21,478 nt of DNA from Mesotaenium endlicherianum (lineage: Eukaryota; Streptophyta; Zygnematophyceae; Zygnematales; Mesotaeniaceae): assembly GCA_009602735.1 (NCBI GenBank), contig WELA01005835.1, positions 541,473 through 562,950 on the forward strand, read 5' to 3'. Shown piece by piece: positions 9,361-19,318 of this stretch; the stretch's first letter is position 1, and each line of letters opens with the position of its first letter. The translations under genes were made by a program, and so were the position numbers. The notes under the pieces are model-generated. The model was given only the letters and a program-made list of their open reading frames with translations, was not told the DNA's origin and made no database searches.

Positions 9361-11712
9361 TTAGAAGTGTAGATAGCTTGCTATGAAATAAAGACAACCG
9401 GCCCCATTAGCAAGTTCCTCCAATACCAAAGAGTAGCTCAGTCAGCTGACTCTACCAACGCATGCATACAAGGACTTATATTGATCATTCCTAGCAAGAC
9501 ATACACCAAAATGACAACCACCCAATGGTGAGAGTCAACAATCAAAGAGAAAAGGGACCAGAAACAACCAACTGTATCATAGTTCTGATGTTTCAAGATA
9601 CTCCCTCCTTAAGGCCTTACTACCTGAAGTTGCCCAGAGGACAGGTGGGGAAGCGTCACGTGGCAGCGTCCACTCCTCGGCCTCTCTTGACCTGTATGTC
9701 ACTATCGCTTCACACTCTGCTTGCTGGTCTCAGTCTGTTGAACAGACAACAAACAAGTGTGTAAGTTGCCTTCCATGAGCTTAGCTACGCGTGGTAAACA
9801 CCACACCCTAGCAACATCAGTCTACTCAAGATCTGATGACTCCATCTTATATAGTTCCCGGGAGGGCGAGGCAAACATTGGGATCACATAGCCTCAACAA
9901 ATGACAATGGGCAAACTCAGTATAGCTCAAAACTAAGTTCCTCTCCGGAGGCACGTACATGGCACCTATTGCGATTGCAGCAAGCACTTAGCAAGCCAAT
10001 AACAACAGCGTGCATAAATCATTGGTGAGACTTTTGCACTGTAACCCCAAGCTAGCAAGAAGAATGTTTGTGCATCAGATTGAACAAGATCATTCAAGCC
10101 ATGCATTGCGTGAACGTCTATAATGTCGATGGTCTCTTCTGTCTCTACTTAGGTGTGCATAGTGAATCTATTACAGCAGGGCCCATTTTACACCTGCTCT
10201 ACGATATGCTAACGGCGATCCACTACCTCTAGCACCCAGAATGCAAATTCTATGCACCTGACGCATATACCAATGCACCTTGCATGCTACCTAGCATGCG
10301 CCTCTAGCGAGCTCAGTTAGCTGCGAGGTCGGCAGAAACTTAGCACTTTGCTAATATGCCCATATCGTCCCTATGACGAAGACACATACCTCCTTACAAT
10401 TGACCAAGTGTACAGGTGGCATCCAAAACTATATAGCCAATTGGATTGAAGGCAAGTAGTCAAACCCCTCTAGTATCCACGTTGACTTCACATACAGAAG
10501 TCAACACACCGTACTGATCCAGGCCTCGATATGCTAATCTGTCTGAATCCCCTCGCTGGCTCCAACAAGCCATAATCCCACGTTAAGACATGCCAAGCTC
10601 CAAGCATGGCAACACCCGGAGCTCATTCAACTCAAGCACTCAAAGTACTCATTAACCGCGGCCGCTCTCGAACACTTGACCCTTAATAAACCGTGCAAAA
10701 TAAAAGAGAGTCAAAGGAAAGCCCTTGCGTCCATAAACCCATGCCCTCAACTCCTTTGACCACATTAGGTCAAATAATCCAGCAGACTGACTTAACCTAG
10801 GTCAGCAATCATATAAGACCCGCATCCATAAACCTCCGCACACTGACTAGACTTATCTTAAGCTTCAACCCCAAGCTCCTACGATCCCATCAAGTACCAC
10901 AAAAGCACCGTCTCACACATAGCATTCAAGCACAAGGCACATACCCTAAACCTTCCAGCACATGTCATGTGGCAAACGAGAGGAGCACACAATGTCACAG
11001 CCATGGTTGGGAATAGAGGGTATCTGTAGGATGCCATTGTTGCTGTCGAAGCCTCTGCTCATAGAAGTTGTAATATGCTGAAGCTTGTGGACGACGTAGT
11101 GCACTTGGACCGTGGCGACAATAACCTGTTGTGATCCATACTTGGAAACCTTAAGTTAGTAAATCATGTGTGCACGCACTGTCTCAATTGCTCAACACAT
11201 GCAGCCATACCCAAGCTCCCTCAACCTAGCTACAACGCATATAATGAGAGAGGTACGTCAAAGCAACAAGCTTAAACCCGAAGGGATAGCACAACAGACT
11301 AACAAGTCCTCTAGCACTGCTGGAGTGCATACCCCTCTCTATACTAGCCGTGGATAGCATATAACAACACACAACGACTATGATCAAGTGAGGTAAATGA
11401 GTCATATCCAGCTTGCAACTCCCTTGAGGCTGCCCTTGATGCTTGCAAACACCTCTTCCATCAAGCCTCCACTTTAGACTTCTCATTGCGTGGATCTGTA
11501 CACAAGAGGCTAGGAAAGTCAAGTTAGTATGCCGCATAGTACATTGAGCCGAGAGACACACTAGGTGAGCAAGTGGAAGGATCCTGGACAGGATGTGCAA
11601 TGCTCTACATTCAAAGACTTCCCAAGTTCCACCTAGATTCATCATACCACACAAGTAAGCCTCACACATTTACCTCATGAGACAAAGAAGACAAGCGACA
11701 TTCAAGAAAGGA
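9361..11712 (-). mobile_element. Internal region of a minus-strand LTR element, no coding signal (LARD-like)
   Basis: About 2.35 kb of roughly balanced base composition, clearly less AT-rich than the DNA on either side. It lies downstream, in minus-strand sense, of LTR-B2 and its primer-binding site. I found no gag, protease, RT, RNase H or integrase motif in any frame. The longest open frame (minus strand, 11226-11669) shows no recognisable domain and has a cysteine-rich, chance-like composition. Long LTRs around a non-coding interior fit the large retrotransposon derivative (LARD) class, which depends on proteins from other elements. A perfect GTCAGCTGAC palindrome lies at 9441-9450. Confidence 0.6.
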
Positions 11713-11728
11713 CTTAGCTCCGATACCA
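11713..11728 (-). other. Primer-binding site, initiator-Met tRNA type
   Basis: Minus-strand sequence TGGTATCGGAGCTAAG, one base beyond the inner end of LTR-B2. Its first 12 bases differ at one position from TGGTATCAGAGC, the site pairing with the 3' end of initiator-Met tRNA in many plant LTR elements. It marks LTR-B2 as a 5' LTR of a minus-strand element, where minus-strand DNA synthesis would begin. Confidence 0.82.
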
Positions 11729-11729
11729 C

Positions 11730-12932
11730 TGTAATGAATCTTGCTTGTTCAAAATTACTATATTTTATTTAAATATAAAAGATCAGAGATAGGTGAAAGC
11801 GTGTGAAATTAGGGAGCGATCTTTGCCCTTATAGTGAATTTCGTTTACTCATCTATAACCCTTGACTCACTTTTCGTAGTGTGCCATAGTTGCACACGAA
11901 TACAAGGCACAAGAAAGAGGCGAGCTTGAGGACTAGAGCTTCTCCTTTAAAACTCATGGTCTCTTGCCTACCAGGCATACAAGCATGTATAAGCACATAC
12001 ACGACATCAGGGGAATGAATAGCAAAGGCGCTCTCATTCAGATGACCATAAAGTAGCTAAAACACATCCTACTGACTTAGGTGCAAAACCATGGAATCTG
12101 TCCGCTGTGTGACCCCGAAATGTCAGAGGGTATAACTCTGCAAATACTATTCCAAATTGAGCAAACTCGACGGCAACGAATGCATCTTGACAAGACTTTT
12201 CCAAAAAATTCTAGTTCGCTCCATTTGAAGCGCAGACAAAGCAACCATGTCAATTTCCATGAAGGTTGGTCATTAGAACAAATCCAAAAGTGCACATATG
12301 ACTTGCAAGTAGAAATCCGACTGTAAAGCCTACTGTCTACAAATGAGGGACCACAAGATCTCAGCCTGCTATGTACCTAGTGACCGCTTGGTTGACCACG
12401 GCGCAAGGTACGCCGTTTCGTGGGAAACCCGTTAAGTTGGGACCCACGGATCTAGGTATAACGACCATATTAATTGGTCGGTTGATTGAAGTCCTAATAG
12501 TTCAGTTGACTGACGACGGCTTCGCCTACCCAGGAGTTAACCACATTGGTAGGACATCGGTTTACTGAGTCTCAGTCGACCTCTTGACTTTCACACTACG
12601 GTCACATATGCCAATCTACAATAATATTCTGAATGAATATATCTATCCTAGCGTATTGAAGCTAAGTGTACTAACTAATCTCAAGCGAGCTTACTGTATG
12701 TCAACCTACTCATGTTATATCCTCTATACAACTGATATATAAATCCCAACAAACTACACTATGATACTAAAGTCATCCTGCTGACCTTTTTGACAAAGTA
12801 AGTAAACTCGCATTATATCCACATACATTTATTTAGATGAACTTGCACATGTGAGTATATTGACATAATACGTATTTAGTATTGTATTTATACATGCAAT
12901 TCATTAAATTAACAATGAATTGATTCATCACA
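11730..12932 (-). mobile_element. LTR-B2, 5' LTR of a minus-strand element
   Basis: It is 1203 bp long. On the minus strand it begins TGTGATGAATC (12932) and ends GATTCATTACA (11730), followed after one base by the primer-binding site. It is the inverted counterpart of LTR-B1 (7255-8517) along nearly its whole length, at roughly 90% identity by eye. Many differences are transitions at CpG. The outer flank TTGTA (12933-12937) should be the target duplication; the same five bases occur at 9109-9113 at the left composition boundary, but that match is weak evidence. No second LTR-B copy closes the element on the left, so it is truncated, rearranged or joined to a different 3' end. Confidence 0.88.
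12525..12553. promoter_or_regulatory. 29-bp palindromic LTR core, copy in LTR-B2
   Basis: CCTACC, 17-base spacer with GTTAAC, GGTAGG. It differs from the LTR-B1 copy at one spacer base and keeps identical spacing. The surrounding segment of about 200 bases (12371-12568) is also better conserved between B1 and B2 (about 95%) than the rest of the LTRs. Confidence 0.5.
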
Positions 12933-13561
12933 TTGTATCATTTTGGTCAAAATGCTAAAATTTTGAAGTCAAGAATGTCAAAGCAAATTAAAAAGATTTT
13001 GAAAGAGAAGGAGGTCATTGAGAGGAATTTATGAAAGGATGTTGGAGTAAAAAAGAGAAAAATGACAAGGTATAAGTAGGAGAAATTAATTAAAATTTGT
13101 GATCAAATTTTGTAGGTGCATCAAATTTGATTTTAATTTAATTAAATCAAACCTAATTTGTGTATCACCACAATTTTAAATGTAAATTTTAAACGTTTGT
13201 ATTCCTCCATCACGCTACTGTTTATTAATTACGAGACAACATGTTCTTGCCTGTTTGCACTCCTTATGTGTTTCACCACCTCTATCTGATCGTATTTTCA
13301 TTTACATTAATCACCTTGTATTTGTTTGAATCAACTGTTGAAGATCTCTCTCTACCCCTCTCTGTTTGGAAATACAACAACAATAATATCGTTGTAACGT
13401 CCTCTTTATTTTGAACAAAATTTGAAATAACATGTAAATTTTTCAAACTCTAACTAAAAGAGCATATTTACATCTGGAGGTCGGATTAGGAGCATTTCTA
13501 AATTGCTAACTTCACTGCGTTGTTGAGACATTTCAAACATTGCAAAGTTTTTATACAAATT

Positions 13562-13641
13562 AGTTATTATATAAAAATGGACGTCAAAATTTCAAAATTG
13601 AAGTTATTACATAAAAATGGACGACAAAATTTCAAAATTGA
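13562..13641 (+). repeat. 40-bp tandem duplication
   Basis: Two adjacent 40-base units starting AGTTATTA at 13562 and 13602. They differ at two positions; both contain AAAAATGGACG and AAAATTTCAAAATTGA. Confidence 0.88.
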
Positions 13642-14218
13642 AGATAGTTTTTCAAAATCATCTCCATGGTTATACGTAACTTTTCAGAATTTAGATATCA
13701 TAGAATAATCAAATACCAATCAAAACACCTCTTGCGGTAGACCATGAGTAATACTCATGTTTAAAATAACGAAAAAATGTATTAATGTTACTAAATGTGT
13801 AGGTGTTGACGACTATAGTTACAAGGTAATCATTAGGTAAATTTTACAACCGAATTGTATGCCATACGTTTATGTGACTTTTGATTAAGAGTGATTGAAA
13901 TTAAGAGTAAAATAACAATTTTGTCTCACTATGTTCACTATTGAGACCGCTTACCTACCTTGAACTTATTGATAGTCCTAATCACTCAAACCCTACCCAT
14001 CGACACATACACTGAACGTTGACTGAACTCAACCAACCACTCACATACAAGTCGATGATTACACTTGTGAACACACGTGCCACACAAACAGAGCTAAAAC
14101 CGCCTACTTTCTACATATTTAACGTTTTGGCGTTTTTGTGTTTCATGTGTAACTTCCAATTTCTACCCTTCCATAGTATACCGCGTGCTTTGTTGTTGTT
14201 TTTTTTTTTTGATGTAGG

Positions 14219-14340
14219 TTCAAAGTGCACTTTTACAAGAAGAAAAGAGGCTAATTTAAGTCTCTGATTTTTCCTATGATATGTTCGAAGTGCACTTTTA
14301 CAAGAAAAAAGAGGCTAAAAAGAGACTTTCCATGTCCTTC
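14219..14340 (+). repeat. 65-bp-spaced duplication around an AAGTGCACTTTT block
   Basis: TTC(A/G)AAGTGCAC followed by TTTTACAAGAA and AAAGAGGCTA occurs at 14219 and again at 14284. The block contains AAGTGCACTT, a perfect 10-bp palindrome. The copies drift apart after GAGGCTA. Confidence 0.75.
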
Positions 14341-14916
14341 TACCAAATGCTAGAAAGTCCTCAAAGAGCAAAGAAGATGTGAACAGTTGGATCTATTTAA
14401 ATATTACAATTACTTTGACAAGACAAATCATACATTGGCTACAAATGGAATTTTTTTGAAGTATTGATCAATCTTTAGATTTTGCATATCACACAGTTGT
14501 TTTACTATACAATATTTTGTGCCAAGATTGTTGCCTTTGAACCTTCGTAGCATGTGTGATTTTTGGTAGGTCAACTATATTACCACTTTTTAACTTAAAT
14601 ATGGTGTTTGAAAAGTTGGTCTTAGAATGCATTTATCATTCAATTAACATATATGTTCAAAATACGAATACGAAGAACACTGATCTCACCTATAATAATT
14701 GAAGTCAGTACACTAACGTTGTTGTGAAACAAACATCATGACTTGTCTGGATACCCTACATGCCACTCAAGAGGTATTCGATGTGTTAAAATATTAGGTT
14801 TAAAATGTTTTTTAGAGATAATCAGCACGTTTTTACTTTTTTTTTGTATATTTGCCAACATTCAATTCATGTATTCTAATATACGATAAACTTGTAATTG
14901 TAAATTTTCTATATCT

Positions 14917-15108
14917 CTTAAGTTGTGTAATGGTTAACTATTTACGATTTATACCTTTTTCTTGAATGTGACTAATGTAAGTACTAATAATTGATCAAAA
15001 AAAAAAAGTATTCTTGAGTTGTGTAACATTTAAATATATGCAATTCATACATTTTTCATGAATATAAGTAATGTAAGTGCTTATATTTAATCAAAAATTT
15101 TGAAATTG
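14917..15108 (+). repeat. Degenerate 96-bp tandem duplication
   Basis: Units at about 14917-15012 and 15013-15108 share AGTTGTGTAA, an ATACxTTTTT block, TGAAT, TAATGTAAGT and TGATCAAAA/TAATCAAAA in the same order. The junction contains a long A run. Confidence 0.65.
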
Positions 15109-15186
15109 TCTATTAACAATTTTCATATAAGGTATTTTTTAAACGTCATCCTCAACTGCTTGTTTAACCTCTTTTTTTATCAAACA

Positions 15187-15345
15187 AATTCATCTAGTTG
15201 TCATATATGCACTAAACTGATGAGTTGACAGGTTGCTACTTTGTTTTGAATTAATAATTTATTGAAAAAATTCACTTGGTTGGCTACCACGTATGCACTA
15301 TACTGATGAGTTGACAGACTGTTGTTTTGTTTATCTTTGAATTTA
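15187..15345 (+). repeat. Degenerate 86-bp tandem duplication
   Basis: Units start near 15187 and 15273. Both contain ATTCA(T/C), an AGTTG/GGTTG block, ATGCACTA, then ACTGATGAGTTGACAG and a TTGTTTTG block. No coding frame is kept. Confidence 0.65.
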
Positions 15346-15462
15346 AATTAGAATTTGCAAAGATAAAAAAGTCATCATTTAATAATTAATTTATTCAATA
15401 AGTTACTTCATGTACATCACATTTTAACACTTGTACATCATTGTTTAATAGTGCTCGTATTC

Positions 15463-15786
15463 TTATACATTGATCTTTAAAAACGGGCGGATTATCGTGA
15501 AAAATCGAGTCAAAAAGTTGAAAAAAAGAACTTGATTGAAAGAAACCAAAAGTTGGGTGTCCACCAATTTGACACATACCCGATGTCTGGTAGCATTGGT
15601 AGCCTTGCAGAATTTCACAACTCCAACAAGCTGTTGCAACTGCCCATCCAGGTGCTCGAACTTGCACATCAGCACCTCAAATTTGACAATGTTCACGTTG
15701 GAGATAACTTCCACAATTTTGTAGAGTCTTTCATAACGGTACAACATCTTCTTTGGATCACCATCTTCTTTAAATTGCGGCCGTTT
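15463..15786 (-). pseudogene. Possible coding relic, product unknown
   Basis: A minus-strand frame is open from 15786 (after a TGA) to 15463. The first part has protein-like composition: KEDGDPKKMLYRYERLYKIV, then KFEVLMCKFEHLDGQLQQLV. After about 15540 it becomes Phe/Leu-rich and looks non-coding. The part 15560-15786 is also GC-richer than its flanks, supporting former coding sequence. It could be the N-terminal part of a retrotransposon gag, but I recognise no domain. The tandem repeat at 15896-16168, upstream in minus-strand sense, also reads as short open stretches on this strand and may belong to the same relic. Confidence 0.3.
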
Positions 15787-15895
15787 TCAAAGCACCAAAA
15801 AAAATTGACATATATTTTGATCATTCTGCTATGATTGAGGATTTTGTTGGCCGTTATTGGTTGACCAATGTAAATGTTGATCTTTGTGTTGCAAA

Positions 15896-16168
15896 AAGGT
15901 CTCATTGTCATTGTTCTTTTCACTGGTGAGATAGATGGTGTTGCCATTATTTATATTATTTTCATAACCTTCTCGTACTTGCTTGTGCAAATTGGCTTAC
16001 CATTTTGGCTCTTGTTTTTATTCATGTGTAAAAAGGTCTCTTTGTCGTTGTTTTTTATACTGGTGAGATAGATGGTGTTGCCATTGTCTATATTGTTTCA
16101 TAACTTTATTGTAATGTATTGCTTGTGCAAATTGGCTTACCATCTTGGCTCTTGTTTTGGTTCATGAA
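15896..16168 (+). repeat. 137-bp tandem duplication
   Basis: Units 15896-16032 and 16033 to about 16168. Both start AAGGTCTC and share CTGGTGAGATAGATGGTGTTGCCATT, a TTCATAAC block, TTGCTTGTGCAAATTGGCTTACCAT, TTGGCTCTTGTTTT and TTCATG. Identity is high in the GC-richer blocks and lower in AT-rich links, with small indels. Confidence 0.85.
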
Positions 16169-18107
16169 TTGTGAGTGTCAGTGAATGTCGACCATTGCCA
16201 ACTACTGTCGACAGGTGAAATTATCTCCAAGGTATAATCCTGCATAAAGTGACTTCACACGAGACACTAACAGATGACATTAACATTGTAAAATGTTGTG
16301 AAAAGGGCCAGTAAAATGCTGGATTGGAAAATCTTATGAGATCTTGGAAATGATGCAAAAAGGTCCAAGGGTATATAGTACTTATTAAAGTCTTCGAAAA
16401 TATTACACAAAAACGTACAGAAAATTCAAGTAGCTTCTTTCTTTGATAAACGACATGACGAGAGGCCTTCACCTTCTTGACAATTTTGATGTTGCGATGC
16501 TTGAATCTTTTTTTTTTAGCAAATTTGTACTGTTCCTTAATTTTCTTACAAAAATTGACATGTATCTATCATTAGTTCCACTACGAGATTCCAGATTGTT
16601 ATAGTTGTAGTCATCAGCGAATTTCAAGAAGTCAAAATCAATCGGACATGAACTTCAATCAACAAGCAAAAAGCAAGTAATGAAGAACAATACGTAGATG
16701 AGTAATCCGTGCTTATAATTTTGAAGTTCACCTCACATGGAGTACTCCAAAATACAGTGGAAGTTTTTGTCAGTCGTGCTAATAGATTTTTAAAGTTATG
16801 AATTTTTTGATCTTTCTCATTGCATAAAAATGTTGTTGTTAGAAGTACTTATATAAAATAGTAGATTCACTTTTGACAAAAAAAAATATGAATATTGTGA
16901 GTTTCTTTTTGAGTTGTTTACAAAATCATAAATTTTTAATATCATGAAAATAGATTTACTCAATATTTGGCTTGAATTTTATGGACGACATCCTTGATTT
17001 TTTTTTATTTAATTTTTTTAATTTAATGTCTGACTAACGCAAAAATAAATTTGTGATTATATTAAGTATTTATATTTAAAATATCTATATTGATAAAAAA
17101 ACAATTAAAATAAAAAAAATTAAAATTTATTGCATAATATAAAATAAATATAATTTTACAACACGCGTATGTATTGAATAATTTTTATACACGCAATATT
17201 TTTGTAATTCAAGATTGTAACGTTTCAAAAAAACATGTAAAACTCTTTTTGAAGAAAATTCAATGGTGATTGTTATATGAAGGTAAGAAATGAAAACAAT
17301 CATACGTTGAAATTAAGAATATTTTAGTTATTTTTAAATTCAAAACAAAAAAAATTTTATTTTGGTTTACAATACCTACATCAAAAAAATTTGACATCAT
17401 TATTGCAAAAAACCATTTGATACGTTATTTTTTTGTAAAATCAAATTTGTATCTTATAATCAAATATCACACAATTTGAAATTTGACTTAAAATATGTAC
17501 AATAAAAGACTTGTAATAGTCATTTTAGATACATTTGTTATGTTTGTGCCTAAGTAGTCGATATACTTATTATTTTCATTGTGAATTTATGTACACTCTA
17601 GATTGTTTTAATTCTTATGACGTCGCAAATCGCTTGAGAAGAAATTTTGAAAATCGGTAGAGAGCGATTTACCATCTCAATCTAATTTTCAGATATCGAT
17701 CGAATAACTTTACTATTAACAAAAAATGGCATTCAAATTATTATTTGCATAAAATTTCTCACTGTACTTTGGATGAATTTTCATCAATATTCATTTCTGT
17801 TGTAAACAATTTGTCAATACAAGTTGTCAATTTTTGCATTGTTCAATGTATGAAATTTTAAAAAAGTTAACAAATATGATGTCAAACATTTGTAAGATTT
17901 TAAAATTCAAGAAAAATGTAAAATATATTATGATTTTTTGTTGATTACTTTTTCATCACTATTATAATTGATATTGTTTTATAAATACAAATAAAATACT
18001 TTGTGAAAAAACATATAGGATTCCATATAAAATCATTCTGAATATATTTACATTTAGTTTTTAAATTGAGTGAAATTTAATTTATTGGTGTTTTCACAAT
18101 TTTAATA
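16169..18107. other. AT-rich non-coding stretch, no gene seen
   Basis: Sequence to about 16750 is moderately AT-rich with only short frames. From about 16800 to 18107 it is extremely AT-rich with many A and T runs. No gene, terminus or RNA is recognised. It ends abruptly at 18108, where the gag relic starts without any lead-in. Confidence 0.65.
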
Positions 18108-18840
18108 GTGACAGTTGCTGAGTTTGCTCAAAACTTCCAGGAGAACATGATGAAACAGCCAGGCTTGCGAGAACGGTATAGGATAGTATACTTCAGGTAT
18201 GGCTTGAAATCCGAAGTCTCTGGTCATTTTGCTGAGACGAAGTATGAGGAACTGGCTGACTTGATCCAGGTTGCCGATGCCTGGGATCAGCAGCAATTCA
18301 ATCACAAGCGCCAGAGTAATGCTTTGGTGTCTAAAATTGTCAAAAAGCCCCACGGTTCTTACAATGCAATTGAAGGAAACCAGGCTGAGAATAATTAGGG
18401 TGATGAATATGAGTATAATGCTATACAATCTAGAGGTAGAGGTGGTTTCTCTCAAGGCGGCTATCGAAGAGGTGGTGGTAGGACTAAGCCGAGACCAACC
18501 TCATCAAAATCCTTTGTCGCCATTGTCAGCAGTTGGGCCACTACAGAGAACAGTGTCCAGTCAAGCACCTTCCGAAGGTCGAGAGAAAAGACCAGCCTTT
18601 AAAAGACAGCAACAGTCAGTAATCCAGTCAACTGACTGTGAGGATGCTAGAGATAGTAAGTCGTCACTAGCTGCCCTCGTAGCAGGTATTATGGGTCTTG
18701 CTGAATTGGATTCACTATGCATGCCTGACAACCAGATAAAGGAGACCATCAGCAATATAGACATCCAGAGAGTGCACTCTCTGGATGCTCTTGTTCCACC
18801 TGATGTCCAACATTTCTTTGCTAAGTCACGAGAACAATCC
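18108..18840 (+). pseudogene. gag: Ty3/gypsy gag relic (capsid end, RG-rich linker, CCHC zinc knuckle), frameshifted
   Basis: Gag coats the element RNA in the virus-like particle. The first frame (18108-18395) reads TVAEFAQNFQENMMKQPGLR and on through YFRYGLKSEVSGHF, typical of the C-terminal half of the retrotransposon Gag domain. TAG at 18396 interrupts it; the same frame then continues with an Arg/Gly-rich linker (RGRGGFSQGGYRRGGGR). The nucleocapsid knuckle C-x2-C-x4-H-x4-C is intact at 18515-18556 (CRHCQQLGHYREQC) but in another frame, and the following linker (about 18600-18840) is in the third frame. So there is at least one nonsense codon and two frameshifts. The N-terminal half is missing: AT-rich DNA abuts 18108. 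Not functional as it stands. Confidence 0.85.
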
Positions 18841-19318
18841 AAAAGTCAGCAAAGACAGTCTCCCCTATCCTACTGCATTGCATGATTGCAGGTAGGAAGG
18901 TGAGGGCATTTGTTGACGGAGGGGCGTCACATACTTTTATCCACAAGGACTTAGTTAAGCGGCTAAGGCTGCCTACTGTCACCCAAGGGAATAGAAAAAT
19001 ATTCCTTGGAGATGCCTCAAGTATCCCGGGAGGAGTTATAACCAAGCCTATTGAGGTCCAGTTAGGTTATGGCATTGCGGTTCTAACTGACACGCTTATA
19101 TTTGAGGTACTCAACACTGGCTTCTATGATCTCGTGCTAGGCAGGTCCTGGCTTAATAGACATCAAGCTGAAGTGTGTTGGAGCAGAGGTACAGTTAAAG
19201 TGAGAGGAGCCAGTGATGGGCAGACTAACTTGGCATCCACCAGTGCTCTTCCTCTTGTCCTGTGTGGATGGCAAATGAAGGAAAAGAAGAGGCTTCCAGA
19301 AGGATGCAAGTTGCTGAA
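18841..19318 (+). pseudogene. Ty3/gypsy aspartic protease relic, cut off by LTR-B3
   Basis: Retropepsin-type protease that would cleave the Gag-Pol polyprotein, the continuation of the gag relic upstream in another frame (switch near 18840-18880). Around the ATG at 18882 the frame reads MIAGRKVRAFVDGGASHTFI, the active-site region; the catalytic Asp codon is at 18915. The usual D-S/T-G triplet is DGG here, replacing the conserved Ser/Thr, which would be expected to impair activity. The second conserved block, DLVLGRSWL, lies near 19128-19154. Coding similarity ends about where LTR-B3 begins (19319); the open frame runs on into the LTR until a TAG at 19341. No RT follows. Confidence 0.82.

Larger units (their letters stand above)
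12933..15462. other. AT-rich non-coding stretch with small tandem duplications
   Basis: No gene recognised. The stretch carries four separate two-copy tandem duplications: 13562-13641, 14219 to about 14340, 14917-15108 and 15187-15345. A modestly GC-richer part near 13930-14160 has only chance-like reading frames. An 11-base T run lies near 14200. Confidence 0.65.

Noticed and set aside
11226..11669. 147-codon open frame on the minus strand
   Set aside because: No domain, no plausible start context and a chance-like residue composition. It lies in the non-coding interior of the LTR-B2 element.
7255..12932. A foldback or Mutator-type DNA transposon with 1.2-kb terminal inverted repeats
   Set aside because: LTR-B1 has its own 5-bp target duplication on both sides, and LTR-B2 is followed by a tRNA primer-binding site. 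Both are LTR hallmarks, so the inverted arms come from two separate insertions.
15532..15834. 100-codon open frame on the plus strand
   Set aside because: It overlaps the minus-strand relic, which has the more protein-like composition. It is most likely its antisense shadow.
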